Below are positions 43,286 through 51,355 of a stretch of DNA of 64,000 bases, piece after piece. Every line of letters begins with the position of its first letter. The stretch's first letter is position 1. The position numbers were made by a program, and so were the translations under genes. The notes beneath the pieces were generated by a model that ran no database searches, was not told the origin of the DNA, and saw only the letters and a program-made list of their open reading frames with translations. This DNA comes from Pseudomonas hefeiensis (lineage in GTDB: Bacteria; Pseudomonadota; Gammaproteobacteria; Pseudomonadales; Pseudomonadaceae). The stretch is from the NCBI RefSeq assembly GCF_030687835.1, contig NZ_CP117449.1, forward strand, positions 2,666,001 through 2,730,000, written 5' to 3'.

Positions 43286-44632
43286 TCATTGCACGATGAC
43301 CACTTCTTCGGTGTCGCTGCCGCCATTGGATGACGTCACTCGAACCTTGGCCGGTGGAATCGGCGAGATACCGGTCGCCAGGGATTTCACTGCGCCGTCG
43401 CCGCTGAGAGAGCCGATGGCAACACCTGTTCCGGAGGTGGCTGTGAGGACCGGTGGGGATGTCTCATCGCTGGTCGAAGCCACGATCGTGATCTGCCCGG
43501 TGCTCAGGCTGTACTGGGCCTGCGAGATCACCACCAGGTCAGTCAGCGCCATGGGTATCGTGGTCGGCGTGCTGGTGGGGATGGCCAAGTGGTTGTCGGC
43601 GGTCACCTGCAAGGTGCTCGGCAATGTCGGGTTGGTGGCGGACTGGGCGTACCAGTGGCCGGTTGTGTCGGCTTCGGTCAGGTTCAGCACCGGGCTGTTG
43701 CTGTCCAGGGTCACGGTGGCCGGTGGCGGCGGGGCCATGACGAATACGTCCTGCTGCGCCACCGGAGCGCTTTCACCGGCCTTGCGCGAGTAAGTGCTGC
43801 GCTCGGCAATGATCGGGGTGGGGCGAACCACCGTCGACAACTTGCCGGAAATGGCCATGACCGTCGTGCGCAAGTCCAGACCGTTAGGCCCTTCGATGCG
43901 GATGTAGTTGGTATTGAAAGGGCTGCCGGTAAAGGCTTCTTCCAGGTTCGGATCGCCAACGAATTGCTCGGCCGACCCGGTGACCGGGTTGGTCTCGGTG
44001 TAGGGGCCATTGACGCTGCGCAGGAACGGGCCGATGTCACTCTTGAGCGCGCCGTCGTAGGTTTTTGGCGTGCCGATGCCGATGTCGCGGGTCATGTTGA
44101 TGGCGCGAGTTCCACCGGCGGGAACGTCAAAGATATCGACGCCGTAGGGGTGGGTGATGGTGTAGACGCCGGCCGTGGGTACGTCCACCCGAATGCGGAT
44201 GCGGCCAAAACTGACCTGGTCGCCTTCTACCGGTTCTTCAGCGGCGAAGGCGGCCTCCACGGCGCTGACATAGGTCAGGTCGATGCCCCGTGCGGCATCG
44301 ACGATTGAGCCGTCGCCGGTGAACCAGAACGCCTCATCGGGAAAGTTGCTCGGGAAAACGATCGGCTGCGTGTCGTCGAAAACGCCGGGGGTCGCACCCA
44401 ACAGGCACATGTACGAAGGAGCGCCGGGAGCACTCGGGACCCGCGAACTGAGCGCCTTGGACAGGCACAGGTCGAGGGTTCGACCATGGGAGTCCTGATA
44501 CCAGGCGGCGAACGAGCCGTTGGCGGGCACATAGGGGCCGGGGTCGACGGCAAACAGCGCTGCCTGGGCAACGCTTTGGGCGAGAGCGCTGACGACCAGG
44601 GCGGCCGCCGTTTTGGACAGTAAAGGGTGCAT
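43286..44632 (-). CDS. Secreted protein, paralogue of the Ig-repeat protein downstream
   Basis: 448 aa. Signal peptide ending at VAQAALF, then the same conserved domain as the 41,003-43,250 gene (AVDPGPYVPANGSFAAWYQD, PSAPGAPSYMCLLG, GVFDDTQPIVFPSNFPDE, ITHPYGVDIF, IGPFLRSVNGPYTETNP). It lacks the Ig repeats and ends in a different region with VRVTSSNGGSDTEEVVIVQ. No function is known. It is the first gene of the leftward curlin operon behind a sigma-54 promoter, which suggests an extracellular-matrix part of the Mn-oxidising system. Confidence 0.8.
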   Translation of the reverse strand: MHPLLSKTAAALVVSALAQSVAQAALFAVDPGPYVPANGSFAAWYQDSHGRTLDLCLSKALSSRVPSAPGAPSYMCLLGATPGVFDDTQPIVFPSNFPDEAFWFTGDGSIVDAARGIDLTYVSAVEAAFAAEEPVEGDQVSFGRIRIRVDVPTAGVYTITHPYGVDIFDVPAGGTRAINMTRDIGIGTPKTYDGALKSDIGPFLRSVNGPYTETNPVTGSAEQFVGDPNLEEAFTGSPFNTNYIRIEGPNGLDLRTTVMAISGKLSTVVRPTPIIAERSTYSRKAGESAPVAQQDVFVMAPPPPATVTLDSNSPVLNLTEADTTGHWYAQSATNPTLPSTLQVTADNHLAIPTSTPTTIPMALTDLVVISQAQYSLSTGQITIVASTSDETSPPVLTATSGTGVAIGSLSGDGAVKSLATGISPIPPAKVRVTSSNGGSDTEEVVIVQ

Positions 44633-44688
44633 GAGTATTCCCTCTATCAGAGTACCTGCCCGTAGGGATGGGTCAGTTGAGAGGGCTT

Positions 44689-44706
44689 CGGCAACTTCCA
44701 TACCAA
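44689..44706 (-). promoter_or_regulatory. Sigma-54 promoter of the curlin/secreted-protein operon
   Basis: On the minus strand it reads TTGGTATGGAAGTTGCC, with exact GG-N10-GC spacing, a TGG-AT -24 box and a full TTGC -12 box. It lies about 57 bp before the first gene. Confidence 0.75.
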
Positions 44707-44794
44707 TCTTTCATTACGGCCGGCAGAGGCCCGTAGTAAAGGCGTGGAGCGCGCAAACGGCAGCACGGCGCCAAGCGCGGAAGCGGGCGACTGT

Positions 44795-44808
44795 CCCCAC
44801 CATTGGGG
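44795..44808. promoter_or_regulatory. Candidate MnxR enhancer (minus strand CCCC-AATGGT-GGGG)
   Basis: Palindrome centred 97 bp upstream of the -24 GG of the leftward promoter. In that direction it is nearly identical to the mnxG site (AATAGT). It also lies 113 bp before the kinase gene in the other direction. Confidence 0.62.
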
Positions 44809-44920
44809 GTGGCTGGGGGCAGTGGGTCAGGCGGGGGCTGGTGGGGGGGATAAAACCCGAAGTCGGGCAAAGGCCGGACAGTGGGCTATAACCCTATAGG
44901 GCGTTCCGGGGACAGCATCC

Positions 44921-46369
44921 ATGACCAGTCAGGCCACAACCCTCCAGAAAGAAGAGGACGATATCCGCCTGAACTCGCGTCAGCAGCCGTTCAATCTACT
45001 GCGCTGGTTCTCGCTCATCAGCATGGCCGTGATCGGTACGGTGGCCGTGGCGCTGGGTGCGGTGTCCACGCGGTTCGTGATCACCGAGAGCGTGCAGCGC
45101 GATGCGTTGCTCACGTCCCAGTTCATTCAGGCGATTGCCTCGGCCGAGGTGCGCCATGTTTCGATCCCCAACGTGCGGACCATGGGCGAGTTGCTCGACC
45201 CGCGCAAGGACAGGGACTTTCCCGAGGTTGACCCCATGGCCCGCGCCAGTGCCCGCGGTGAGTTCCTCGACCATATCGAACACTTGCCAGACGTGATCCT
45301 GGCCAACATCTATGCCCCTGACCGCATGGTGATCTGGTCCACCAACCCGGCACTGGTGGGCACCACGATCCATGCCGACGAAGACCTGGACCAGGCCTTT
45401 TCTTCCAAGACTCCGGTGTCGGCCAGTTATCACAACGCCGACAAAAGCCGCATGGAGCAGAAGTTCATCACGCCCCCCGAGTACATCTTCATTGAGAACT
45501 ACATTCCGCTGTTCGATGCCGATGGCGGGACGGTCACGGCGATGGTCGAGATCTACAAGGAACCCAAGGACTTGATCGAAAGAATGGAGCGCGGCCTGGT
45601 GCTGATCTGGCTGGCCACGATCCTGGGCGGCGGATTGATATATTTAGGGCTGTACTGGATCGTGAGCCGGGCAGCCATTTTGCTGGCGGCGCAACAAAAA
45701 AAACTGATCACCAACGAAACCTTCGTGGCGCTCGGGGAGATGTCCTCGGCGGTTGCCCATAGTCTGCGCAACCCGTTGGCGACCATCCGTTCCAGCGCCG
45801 AACTGGCCCTGGAGTTCGACAGTGGCCCGGCCCACAAGAACATCAACGACATCATCGGTCAGGTGGACCGCATGTCGAAGTGGATCAGGGAACTGCTGCA
45901 GTCGTTACGCCCGCTCAATGATGAGGCCGAGCCGGTGAACCTGGTGGCGGCGTTGCATGACAGCCTAATGGCCTTCGAACATCAGATTGCCAAGGCCGAA
46001 GTGAAGGTGGTGTTCGAGCCGCAGGAGACGCCGATGGTGTTGAGCCAGCAGGTGCAGCTCACGCAGATCCTCAACAGTTTGCTGGCCAACGCCGTGGAAG
46101 CGATGGACCGGGGCGGCACACTGACCATCACACTGGAGCCCACCGATACCCGGGGTATTTGCATGGTCGTGAGCGACACCGGCAAAGGCATGAACGAGGA
46201 ACAGCGCAGCATGGCGTTCCGGCCTTTCTTCACCACCAAGCAAGGCGGGCTGGGTGTCGGGCTGATGTTGGTGAAGCGGATCATGGAACGTTTTGGCGGC
46301 GCGGTGGCCCTGGGCAGTCGGGAAGGCGAGGGAACCAGTGTCCGCCTGTTGTTCAAACGTATTCCCTGA
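44921..46369 (+). CDS. mnxS1: Sensor histidine kinase MnxS1
   Basis: 482 aa. One N-terminal membrane segment, a periplasmic sensor of about 170 residues with HRD-poor conserved stretches (TRFVITESVQRDALLTSQFIQAI, IWSTNPALVGTTI, FIENYIPLFDADGG), a second membrane segment, then a kinase core: H-box SSAVAHSLRNPLATIRSS, N-box ILNSLLANAVEAM, G1 VSDTGKGM and G2 GGLGVGL. It resembles the other kinase at 46.7 kb throughout. MnxS1, MnxS2 and MnxR together control Mn(II) oxidation in P. putida GB-1. No sigma-54 promoter is seen just upstream, so it may be expressed constitutively. Confidence 0.82.
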   Translation: MTSQATTLQKEEDDIRLNSRQQPFNLLRWFSLISMAVIGTVAVALGAVSTRFVITESVQRDALLTSQFIQAIASAEVRHVSIPNVRTMGELLDPRKDRDFPEVDPMARASARGEFLDHIEHLPDVILANIYAPDRMVIWSTNPALVGTTIHADEDLDQAFSSKTPVSASYHNADKSRMEQKFITPPEYIFIENYIPLFDADGGTVTAMVEIYKEPKDLIERMERGLVLIWLATILGGGLIYLGLYWIVSRAAILLAAQQKKLITNETFVALGEMSSAVAHSLRNPLATIRSSAELALEFDSGPAHKNINDIIGQVDRMSKWIRELLQSLRPLNDEAEPVNLVAALHDSLMAFEHQIAKAEVKVVFEPQETPMVLSQQVQLTQILNSLLANAVEAMDRGGTLTITLEPTDTRGICMVVSDTGKGMNEEQRSMAFRPFFTTKQGGLGVGLMLVKRIMERFGGAVALGSREGEGTSVRLLFKRIP

Positions 46370-46385
46370 AATGGGTGTGAACTTT

Positions 46386-46399
46386 CCCCGTTAGCGGGG
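46386..46399. promoter_or_regulatory. Candidate MnxR enhancer upstream of mnxS2 (CCCC-GTTAGC-GGGG)
   Basis: Palindrome centred 106 bp before the -24 GG of the mnxS2 promoter, the same distance as at mnxG. It could also act as a hairpin after mnxS1, as it begins 16 bp after that stop, but no T-run follows. Confidence 0.5.
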
Positions 46400-46497
46400 A
46401 CCAAGCCCCAGTCGTTTTGCCAGGTCGCGGTGCATTCATATTTATAACCCTTTGTTTTATTGAGCTTTAATACTTCTGTGTAAGTCTGTTGCAGATC

Positions 46498-46513
46498 TGG
46501 CGAGGTCTTTGCA
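46498..46513 (+). promoter_or_regulatory. Sigma-54 promoter of mnxS2-mnxR
   Basis: TGGCGAGGTCTTTGCA has exact GG-N10-GC spacing and a full TTGCA -12 box. It leaves a leader of about 225 bases before mnxS2, within the 380-bp stretch that has no convincing gene. Confidence 0.72.
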
Positions 46514-46749
46514 AAACCACGACTACCCCCTTCAGAGAAATCGAGGCGGTTGGTGATGGACAGAAAAGCTCGGTACCTCTTCAAGCGGGTCGGCCTTCTA
46601 AGACCTTTGAGCGTCCTCCAGTGATAGATACCGATCTTCAGCAACCGCTGCACGCGGCGCAGTTGCAGTAGCGGCGAAATACTATCAATGAAGCCGTCAG
46701 CCATGATCAATGCCACCTACACTGATGCGAGGCATGGCTGAAAGGCTTG

Positions 46750-48270
46750 ATGCAAGCATCCTGGAAAAGACCCATGCAGATACTGAAACAACAAAAAAAG
46801 GTACCTGCGCCGCACTCACCGGCAGCAGAAGGCCAGGGTCGAATTGGACAGTTCAATCTGCTGCGCTGGTTTTCGCTAGGAAGCTTTCTCATCATTGGTG
46901 CCGTGGCGCTGGGGTTGGGGTATGTGTCCACGCGATTTGTTGTCGATGAAAGCATTGAGCGTGATTCCATGCTGACTGCGCAATTCATTCAGGCAATCGG
47001 TGATGCAGAAATTCGCCACGCCGGCATCGCCTTGCAAAGAACCATGGGTGAAATGCTTGACCCCCGCGATGACAAAGCCTATCCCGATGTGAGCCCCGAC
47101 TCCCGTGCCGCGGCCCGTATAGAGTTTCTCGATCATGTCGAACACTTGCCGGACACGCTGCTAGCGGTGGTGTACGCCTTGGATCGCACGGTGGTCTGGT
47201 CGACCAATCCACAAATGATCGGCATGCGCGTTGAAGGCGATGAAGAACTGGACGAGTCCTTTGAAATGAAGGAACCGGTCTCCACCAGCTATCACCAGGT
47301 CGACGAGGAGCGTCCCGAACAGATGCTGTTGCGAGCGCCCAAGTACCTGTTCATCGAAAACTACATCCCGATGTTCAATGCCGACAAAAGCAAGGTCATT
47401 GCCATGGTCGAGATCTACAAGGAGCCGGCGGATCTGGTGGCGCGCATCCAGCGAGGCTTCAAGGCGATCTGGGTGACGACCCTGCTCGGCGGCGCGGTGA
47501 TCTACCTGACTCTGTTCTGGATCGTGCGACGCGCGTCCACGTTGCTGCAGAGCCAGCAGAAGCAGCTAATCACTAACGAGACCTTTGCCGCCCTGGGGGA
47601 AATGTCCTCGGCTGTCGCCCACAGCTTGCGCAATCCGCTGGCGAACATACGCTCCAGCGCCGAACTGGTCCAAGACATCGCCAGTCAGAGCGCCCAGAAA
47701 AACATCGGTGACATCATCAACCAGGTCGACCGCATGTCGCGCTGGGTCCGGGAGTTGCTGGTGTCGTTGCGGCCGATGAGCGACGACTCTGAAACGGTGG
47801 ACCTGGTGTTGGCCATCGACGATACCCTGAGCGCTTTCGACGCGCTGATCCGACGTTCGCACGTGGAGGTGCGCTTCACGCCGCAGGCCTGCCCACCGGT
47901 TGTCAGTCAACATGTGCTGCTCATCCAGATTCTCAACAGCCTGTTTGCCAACGCCCTGGAGGCCATGCCCAAGGGCGGCACACTCAGCGTCGATATTGAA
48001 CAACCCCGGTCGGGTCTAGTGCGGATGACCGTGAGTGATACCGGCAAAGGCATGAGCAAGCAGCAACAACAGATGGTCTTCAAGCCGTTTTTCACCACCA
48101 AACAGGGAGGCTTGGGCGTTGGCTTGGCCCTCGTCAAACGAATAATGGAGCGTTTCGAAGGCTCGGTAGAACTGACCAGCCAAGAGCAGGAGGGAACCCG
48201 CGTCAGTCTCAACTTCATCGTGGCAACGGGAGGGGACTATGGAACGCAGCATATTGCTGATCGAGGATGA
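46750..48270 (+). CDS. mnxS2: Sensor histidine kinase MnxS2
   Basis: 506 aa. Same plan as MnxS1: membrane segment, periplasmic sensor (TRFVVDESIERDSMLTAQFI, VWSTNPQMIGM, FIENYIPMFNADKS), second membrane segment (TTLLGGAVIYLTLFWIV), H-box SAVAHSLRNPLANIRSS, G1 VSDTGKGMSKQQ and G2 GGLGVGLALVKRIMERF. It is clearly a paralogue of MnxS1, with a longer N-terminal tail. ATG 46750 or ATG 46774 could be the start. Its end overlaps mnxR by 32 bp, so the two are coupled. Presumably phosphorylates MnxR. Confidence 0.82.
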   Translation: MQASWKRPMQILKQQKKVPAPHSPAAEGQGRIGQFNLLRWFSLGSFLIIGAVALGLGYVSTRFVVDESIERDSMLTAQFIQAIGDAEIRHAGIALQRTMGEMLDPRDDKAYPDVSPDSRAAARIEFLDHVEHLPDTLLAVVYALDRTVVWSTNPQMIGMRVEGDEELDESFEMKEPVSTSYHQVDEERPEQMLLRAPKYLFIENYIPMFNADKSKVIAMVEIYKEPADLVARIQRGFKAIWVTTLLGGAVIYLTLFWIVRRASTLLQSQQKQLITNETFAALGEMSSAVAHSLRNPLANIRSSAELVQDIASQSAQKNIGDIINQVDRMSRWVRELLVSLRPMSDDSETVDLVLAIDDTLSAFDALIRRSHVEVRFTPQACPPVVSQHVLLIQILNSLFANALEAMPKGGTLSVDIEQPRSGLVRMTVSDTGKGMSKQQQQMVFKPFFTTKQGGLGVGLALVKRIMERFEGSVELTSQEQEGTRVSLNFIVATGGDYGTQHIADRG

Positions 48271-49669
48271 CGAACTCCTTGCTGAGAATATTCAGACCTA
48301 CCTGGAGCGCAAAGACTTCGAGGTGACAGTCTGCCACTCGGCCGAGGACGCACTGGAGCAGTTGGTCACTATCGTGCCGGATGTGGTGCTGACCGATAAC
48401 TCTCTGCCAGGCATGAGCGGTCACGATCTGATCCAAAAGCTGCGTATCAGCACACCGGACCTGAAAGTGATCATGATGACCGGCTACGGCAACATCGAAG
48501 ATGCGGTGATGGCGATGAAAGAGGGCGCGTTCCATTACGTCACCAAACCGGTGGCCCTGCCGGAGCTCAAGCTGCTGCTAGACAAGGCCCTGGCCACTGA
48601 CCGGATGGAGCGCACGCTGTCGTTCTATCAGGAGCGCGAGGCGCAGAAGTCAGGTGTACAGGCATTGATCGGCGAGTCGGCTCCGATGCAATACTTGAAA
48701 AGCACCATCGCCCAGTTGCTCGACGCCGAGCGTCGCATGGCCAACACCGATCTGCCGCCCGTGTTGGTGGAAGGCGAAACCGGCACCGGCAAGGAACTGG
48801 TGGCCCGCGCCCTGCATTTTGACGGCCCGCGTGCCAAAGGCCCGTTCATTGAATTCAACTGCGCATCGATTCCTTCCAACCTGGTGGAGTCGGAGCTGTT
48901 CGGCCACGAGAAGGGCGCGTTCACCGACGCCAAGGATCGTCGCGTCGGCCTGGTGGAAGCGGCCGATGGCGGGACGCTGTTTCTCGATGAGGTCGGGGAA
49001 ATGGATCTGTTGCTGCAAGCCAAATTGCTCAAGCTGCTGGAAGACCGAACCATACGCCGGGTCGGCTCGGTGAAGGAGCGCAAAGTCGATTTGCGGGTCA
49101 TCAGTGCCACCAATTGCAATCTCGAGCAAATGGTCCAGCAGGGCAAGTTCCGCCGCGACCTGTTCTTCCGTTTGCGCATCATCTCGATCAAAGTGCCGCG
49201 GCTGTATGCCAGAGGCGCCGACATCCTGGTGCTGGCGCAACACTTCCTGGCAATCCACGGTAAACGCTATGGCAAACCGCACCTGCACTTCAGCGATCAG
49301 GCTGAAGCCTTGTTGCTCGGTTACACGTGGCCGGGCAACGTGCGCGAGTTACGCAACATGCTTGAACAAACCGTGCTGCTGGCCCAGAGCGAGACCATCG
49401 CCGCCCACCAGTTGAACGTCTGCCTGAGCCTGGTGGATGAGCCAATGGCCTTTCAGCAGGAACCCCTACAGATCGATCCGCGTCCGGTCTACAACGGCAA
49501 CGACTCCATGAACCTGCCAGAAGTGGAACGCGACATGGTGCGCAAGATGCTCGACAAGACCGACTGGAACGTCACCAAGTCCGCTCGGCTTCTGGGTCTG
49601 AGCCGCGACATGCTGCGTTACCGGATCGAAAAACTTGGCCTTGCACGCCCGGACAAGCGTCAATGGTAG
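48239..49669 (+). CDS. mnxR: Sigma-54 response regulator MnxR
   Basis: 476 aa. A receiver (ILLIEDDELLAEN, Asp in VVLTDNSLPGMSG, VIMMTGYG, VTKPVALPEL), an AAA+ domain (Walker A VEGETGTGKELVARAL, Walker B GGTLFLDEVGEMDLL) and a Fis helix-turn-helix end (WNVTKSARLLGLSRDMLRYRIEKLGL). The sigma-54 contact loop reads GAFTDA instead of GAFTGA. ATG 48239 follows GGGAGGGG. MnxR is required for Mn(II) oxidation in P. putida GB-1. The sigma-54 promoters and repeated CCCC-N6-GGGG palindromes in this window are its likely targets. Confidence 0.85.
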   Translation: MERSILLIEDDELLAENIQTYLERKDFEVTVCHSAEDALEQLVTIVPDVVLTDNSLPGMSGHDLIQKLRISTPDLKVIMMTGYGNIEDAVMAMKEGAFHYVTKPVALPELKLLLDKALATDRMERTLSFYQEREAQKSGVQALIGESAPMQYLKSTIAQLLDAERRMANTDLPPVLVEGETGTGKELVARALHFDGPRAKGPFIEFNCASIPSNLVESELFGHEKGAFTDAKDRRVGLVEAADGGTLFLDEVGEMDLLLQAKLLKLLEDRTIRRVGSVKERKVDLRVISATNCNLEQMVQQGKFRRDLFFRLRIISIKVPRLYARGADILVLAQHFLAIHGKRYGKPHLHFSDQAEALLLGYTWPGNVRELRNMLEQTVLLAQSETIAAHQLNVCLSLVDEPMAFQQEPLQIDPRPVYNGNDSMNLPEVERDMVRKMLDKTDWNVTKSARLLGLSRDMLRYRIEKLGLARPDKRQW

Positions 49670-50055
49670 GCAGCATGCGACCGGCCCTGGCGACTGAGAC
49701 ACGCCAGTAGGCAGGTGGGGTCGAGGACTTCTTCGTTTATGTAGACGCCGCGTTGCTCATCGTAGGAGCGGATGAACACCCGAACGGTAGCGTCCGCAAC
49801 CGTTGGCAATCGTGAGTCGGAAAACTCATGCTGGCTGGCAATCGGAATGAAATCCTGCGGCGGTGCCGCGATATACGCGTGCGGTGGCACTGTACTGATG
49901 GACAACGGAACGGGGTGGGCGAAGGGTTGGTTCTCCCCATAGTACTGCAACTCACTGCTGTAATCAGTGGTGCTGGTCAGGCTTTCCTGCGCTTGAGCAC
50001 TGCTGGTGACGGTCAGGTACAGGGCGAACACCAGCGTCAGATCGGTGTGTTTCAT
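49660..50055 (-). CDS. Small secreted protein of unknown function
   Basis: 131 aa. Signal peptide ending at SSAQAQES, then a proline- and tyrosine-rich body (PFAHPVPLSISTVPPHAYIAAPPQDFIPIASQ) and two cysteines near the end (DPTCLLACLSRQ). No known family recognised. It converges on mnxR and overlaps its end by 10 bp. ATG 50055 is chosen because a signal peptide follows at once. A role at the edge of the Mn-oxidation island is possible but unsupported. Confidence 0.6.
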   Translation of the reverse strand: MKHTDLTLVFALYLTVTSSAQAQESLTSTTDYSSELQYYGENQPFAHPVPLSISTVPPHAYIAAPPQDFIPIASQHEFSDSRLPTVADATVRVFIRSYDEQRGVYINEEVLDPTCLLACLSRQGRSHAAYH

Positions 50056-50204
50056 GGCGGCACCTGCGAAATCGTTTTTCTCGTGTTTCCCCAGGCCATT
50101 AACTATAGCTGCCCTGCGGGTACGCGTTTGCGATGCACCGTTTACACCTTTGCAACAATCGCCACTGTGAAGCCCCGCCAGAGGGCGTCGCACAAATATT
50201 GAGA

Positions 50205-50388
50205 TCATCTCGCTTTTGGGATCAGGTGAACGATTTCCAAGCGATGAGCATTGTAGATGCGATATCGCCCCCCCACGCTCCGGCTCGTTGATCAAGCCCT
50301 TCTGCTCGCACAATCGAATAGCTTTTGGAGGGCCGTCGGTCAGCTCGGCGAGTCGCCCCTCATTTGAGGGGTAGATCAACTTAAGCGG
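50205..50388 (-). pseudogene. Decayed MerR-family regulator fragment
   Basis: The minus strand reads GRLAELTDGPPKAIRLCEQKGLINEPERGG, then, after removing one base from a C7 run at 50268-50274, RYRIYNAHRLEIVHLIPKAR and a stop. This is the N-terminal winged-helix part of a MerR protein (normally AELTGVSPKAIRLYE...PERGGRYR). The rest is gone. No intact start codon is evident. It probably once regulated the neighbouring genes. Confidence 0.75.
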
Positions 50389-50498
50389 GCCACCAGAAAA
50401 AATTGCGTCAGGCTGTCGATTTCGACCATTGCCATTCGATTAGTCCGTAGAGCCACCACAAGGGCGGCTTAAGCCATCCACTCTCAGGAGACAAGCGC

Positions 50499-50924
50499 AT
50501 GCGATTTATGGTGATCGTCAAAGCCAGTCCGGAATCGGAAGCCGGACAGATGCCCAGCGAAGAATTGCTGGCCGCCATGGGCGCCTACAATGAGGAATTG
50601 GTCAAGGCCGGAGTGATGCTCGCCGGGGAGGGGCTGCATCCCAGTGTCAAGGGTGTGCGCGTGCAGTTTTCCGGCAAGAGCCGGACCGTCGTCGAGGGGC
50701 CTTTTGCGCAAACCAGGGAATTGATTGCCGGCTTCTGGATCTTCCAGGTCCAGTCGCTGCAGGAAGCCATCGAGTGGGTCAAACGCTGCCCGAATCCGAT
50801 GATCAGTGACAGTGAAATCGAGATCCGCCAGATCTTCGAAGCCGAGGATTTTGGCGAAACCTTTACCCCCGAGTTGCGCGAGCAGGAAGAACGCTTGCGG
50901 GCGCAGTTGTCCAGTCAATCGTGA
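50499..50924 (+). CDS. YCII-like/DGPF-domain protein
   Basis: 141 aa. MRFMVIVKASPESEAGQMPS, EELVKAGVMLAGEGLHPS, VVEGPFAQTRELIAGFWIFQVQSLQEAIEWVKRCPNP: the DGPF/YCII family plan. These small proteins often neighbour sigma-70 or PhnB genes; the biochemical role is unknown. Start behind AGGAGA. The PhnB-like gene follows 23 bp later. Confidence 0.87.
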   Translation: MRFMVIVKASPESEAGQMPSEELLAAMGAYNEELVKAGVMLAGEGLHPSVKGVRVQFSGKSRTVVEGPFAQTRELIAGFWIFQVQSLQEAIEWVKRCPNPMISDSEIEIRQIFEAEDFGETFTPELREQEERLRAQLSSQS

Positions 50925-50947
50925 AGCCGACTACAGGAGATCCAAGC

Positions 50948-51355
50948 ATGAAAATCATTCCTTACCTGACCTTCAACGGCCGCTGCAAGGAAGCCTTTGC
51001 GCTGTACAAGGACGTACTTGGCGGCGAGCTGTTTTCCATGTCCTTTGCCGAGGCGCCGGAGGACGTCGGCATGCCCAAGGACGCGGAGCTGATCATGCAC
51101 ACCTGCCTGACCGTGGGCAATTTCAGCCTGATGGCTTCCGACTGCCCGCCCGGCCAGCCGTATCGCCAGCCGCAAGGCGTGTCGGTTTCCCTCAACGTCG
51201 ACAGCGTGGAGGAGGCCGAGCGGCTGTTCAATGGCTTGAGTGCAGGGGGCAACGTGCAGATGCCCTTGGCGAAGACCTTTTGGGCGGAGCGCTTCGCCAT
51301 GTTTGAAGACCGTTTCGGGATTGCCTGGATGGTCAATTGCGAGGGCGGGAAATAG
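50948..51355 (+). CDS. PhnB-like glyoxalase-fold protein
   Basis: 135 aa. MKIIPYLTFNGRCKEAFALYKDVLGGELFSMSF, then LIMHTCLTVGNFSLMASDCPPG and FWAERFAMFEDRFGIAWMVNCE: the PhnB/YjdN family of the vicinal-oxygen-chelate superfamily. ATG 50948 follows AGGAGA; the longer frame from 50921 overlaps the previous gene. Likely one operon with the YCII-like gene. Confidence 0.88.
   Translation: MKIIPYLTFNGRCKEAFALYKDVLGGELFSMSFAEAPEDVGMPKDAELIMHTCLTVGNFSLMASDCPPGQPYRQPQGVSVSLNVDSVEEAERLFNGLSAGGNVQMPLAKTFWAERFAMFEDRFGIAWMVNCEGGK

Noticed and set aside
46386..46399. Reading CCCCGTTAGCGGGG only as a terminator of mnxS1
   Set aside because: The stem is short and no T-run follows, and its distance to the next promoter equals that at mnxG; the enhancer reading fits better, though a double role is possible.
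45982..46716. Long minus-strand reading frame over the mnxS1-mnxS2 gap, with a protein-like first third (residues 1-110)
   Set aside because: It runs antisense into mnxS1 and contains the sigma-54 promoter and palindrome of mnxS2. No family recognised; a relic of a mobile gene is possible but cannot be shown.
50130..50148. GG-N10-GC on the minus strand upstream of the small secreted protein
   Set aside because: Spacing fits but both boxes differ from the sigma-54 consensus at several positions and no enhancer palindrome is near.
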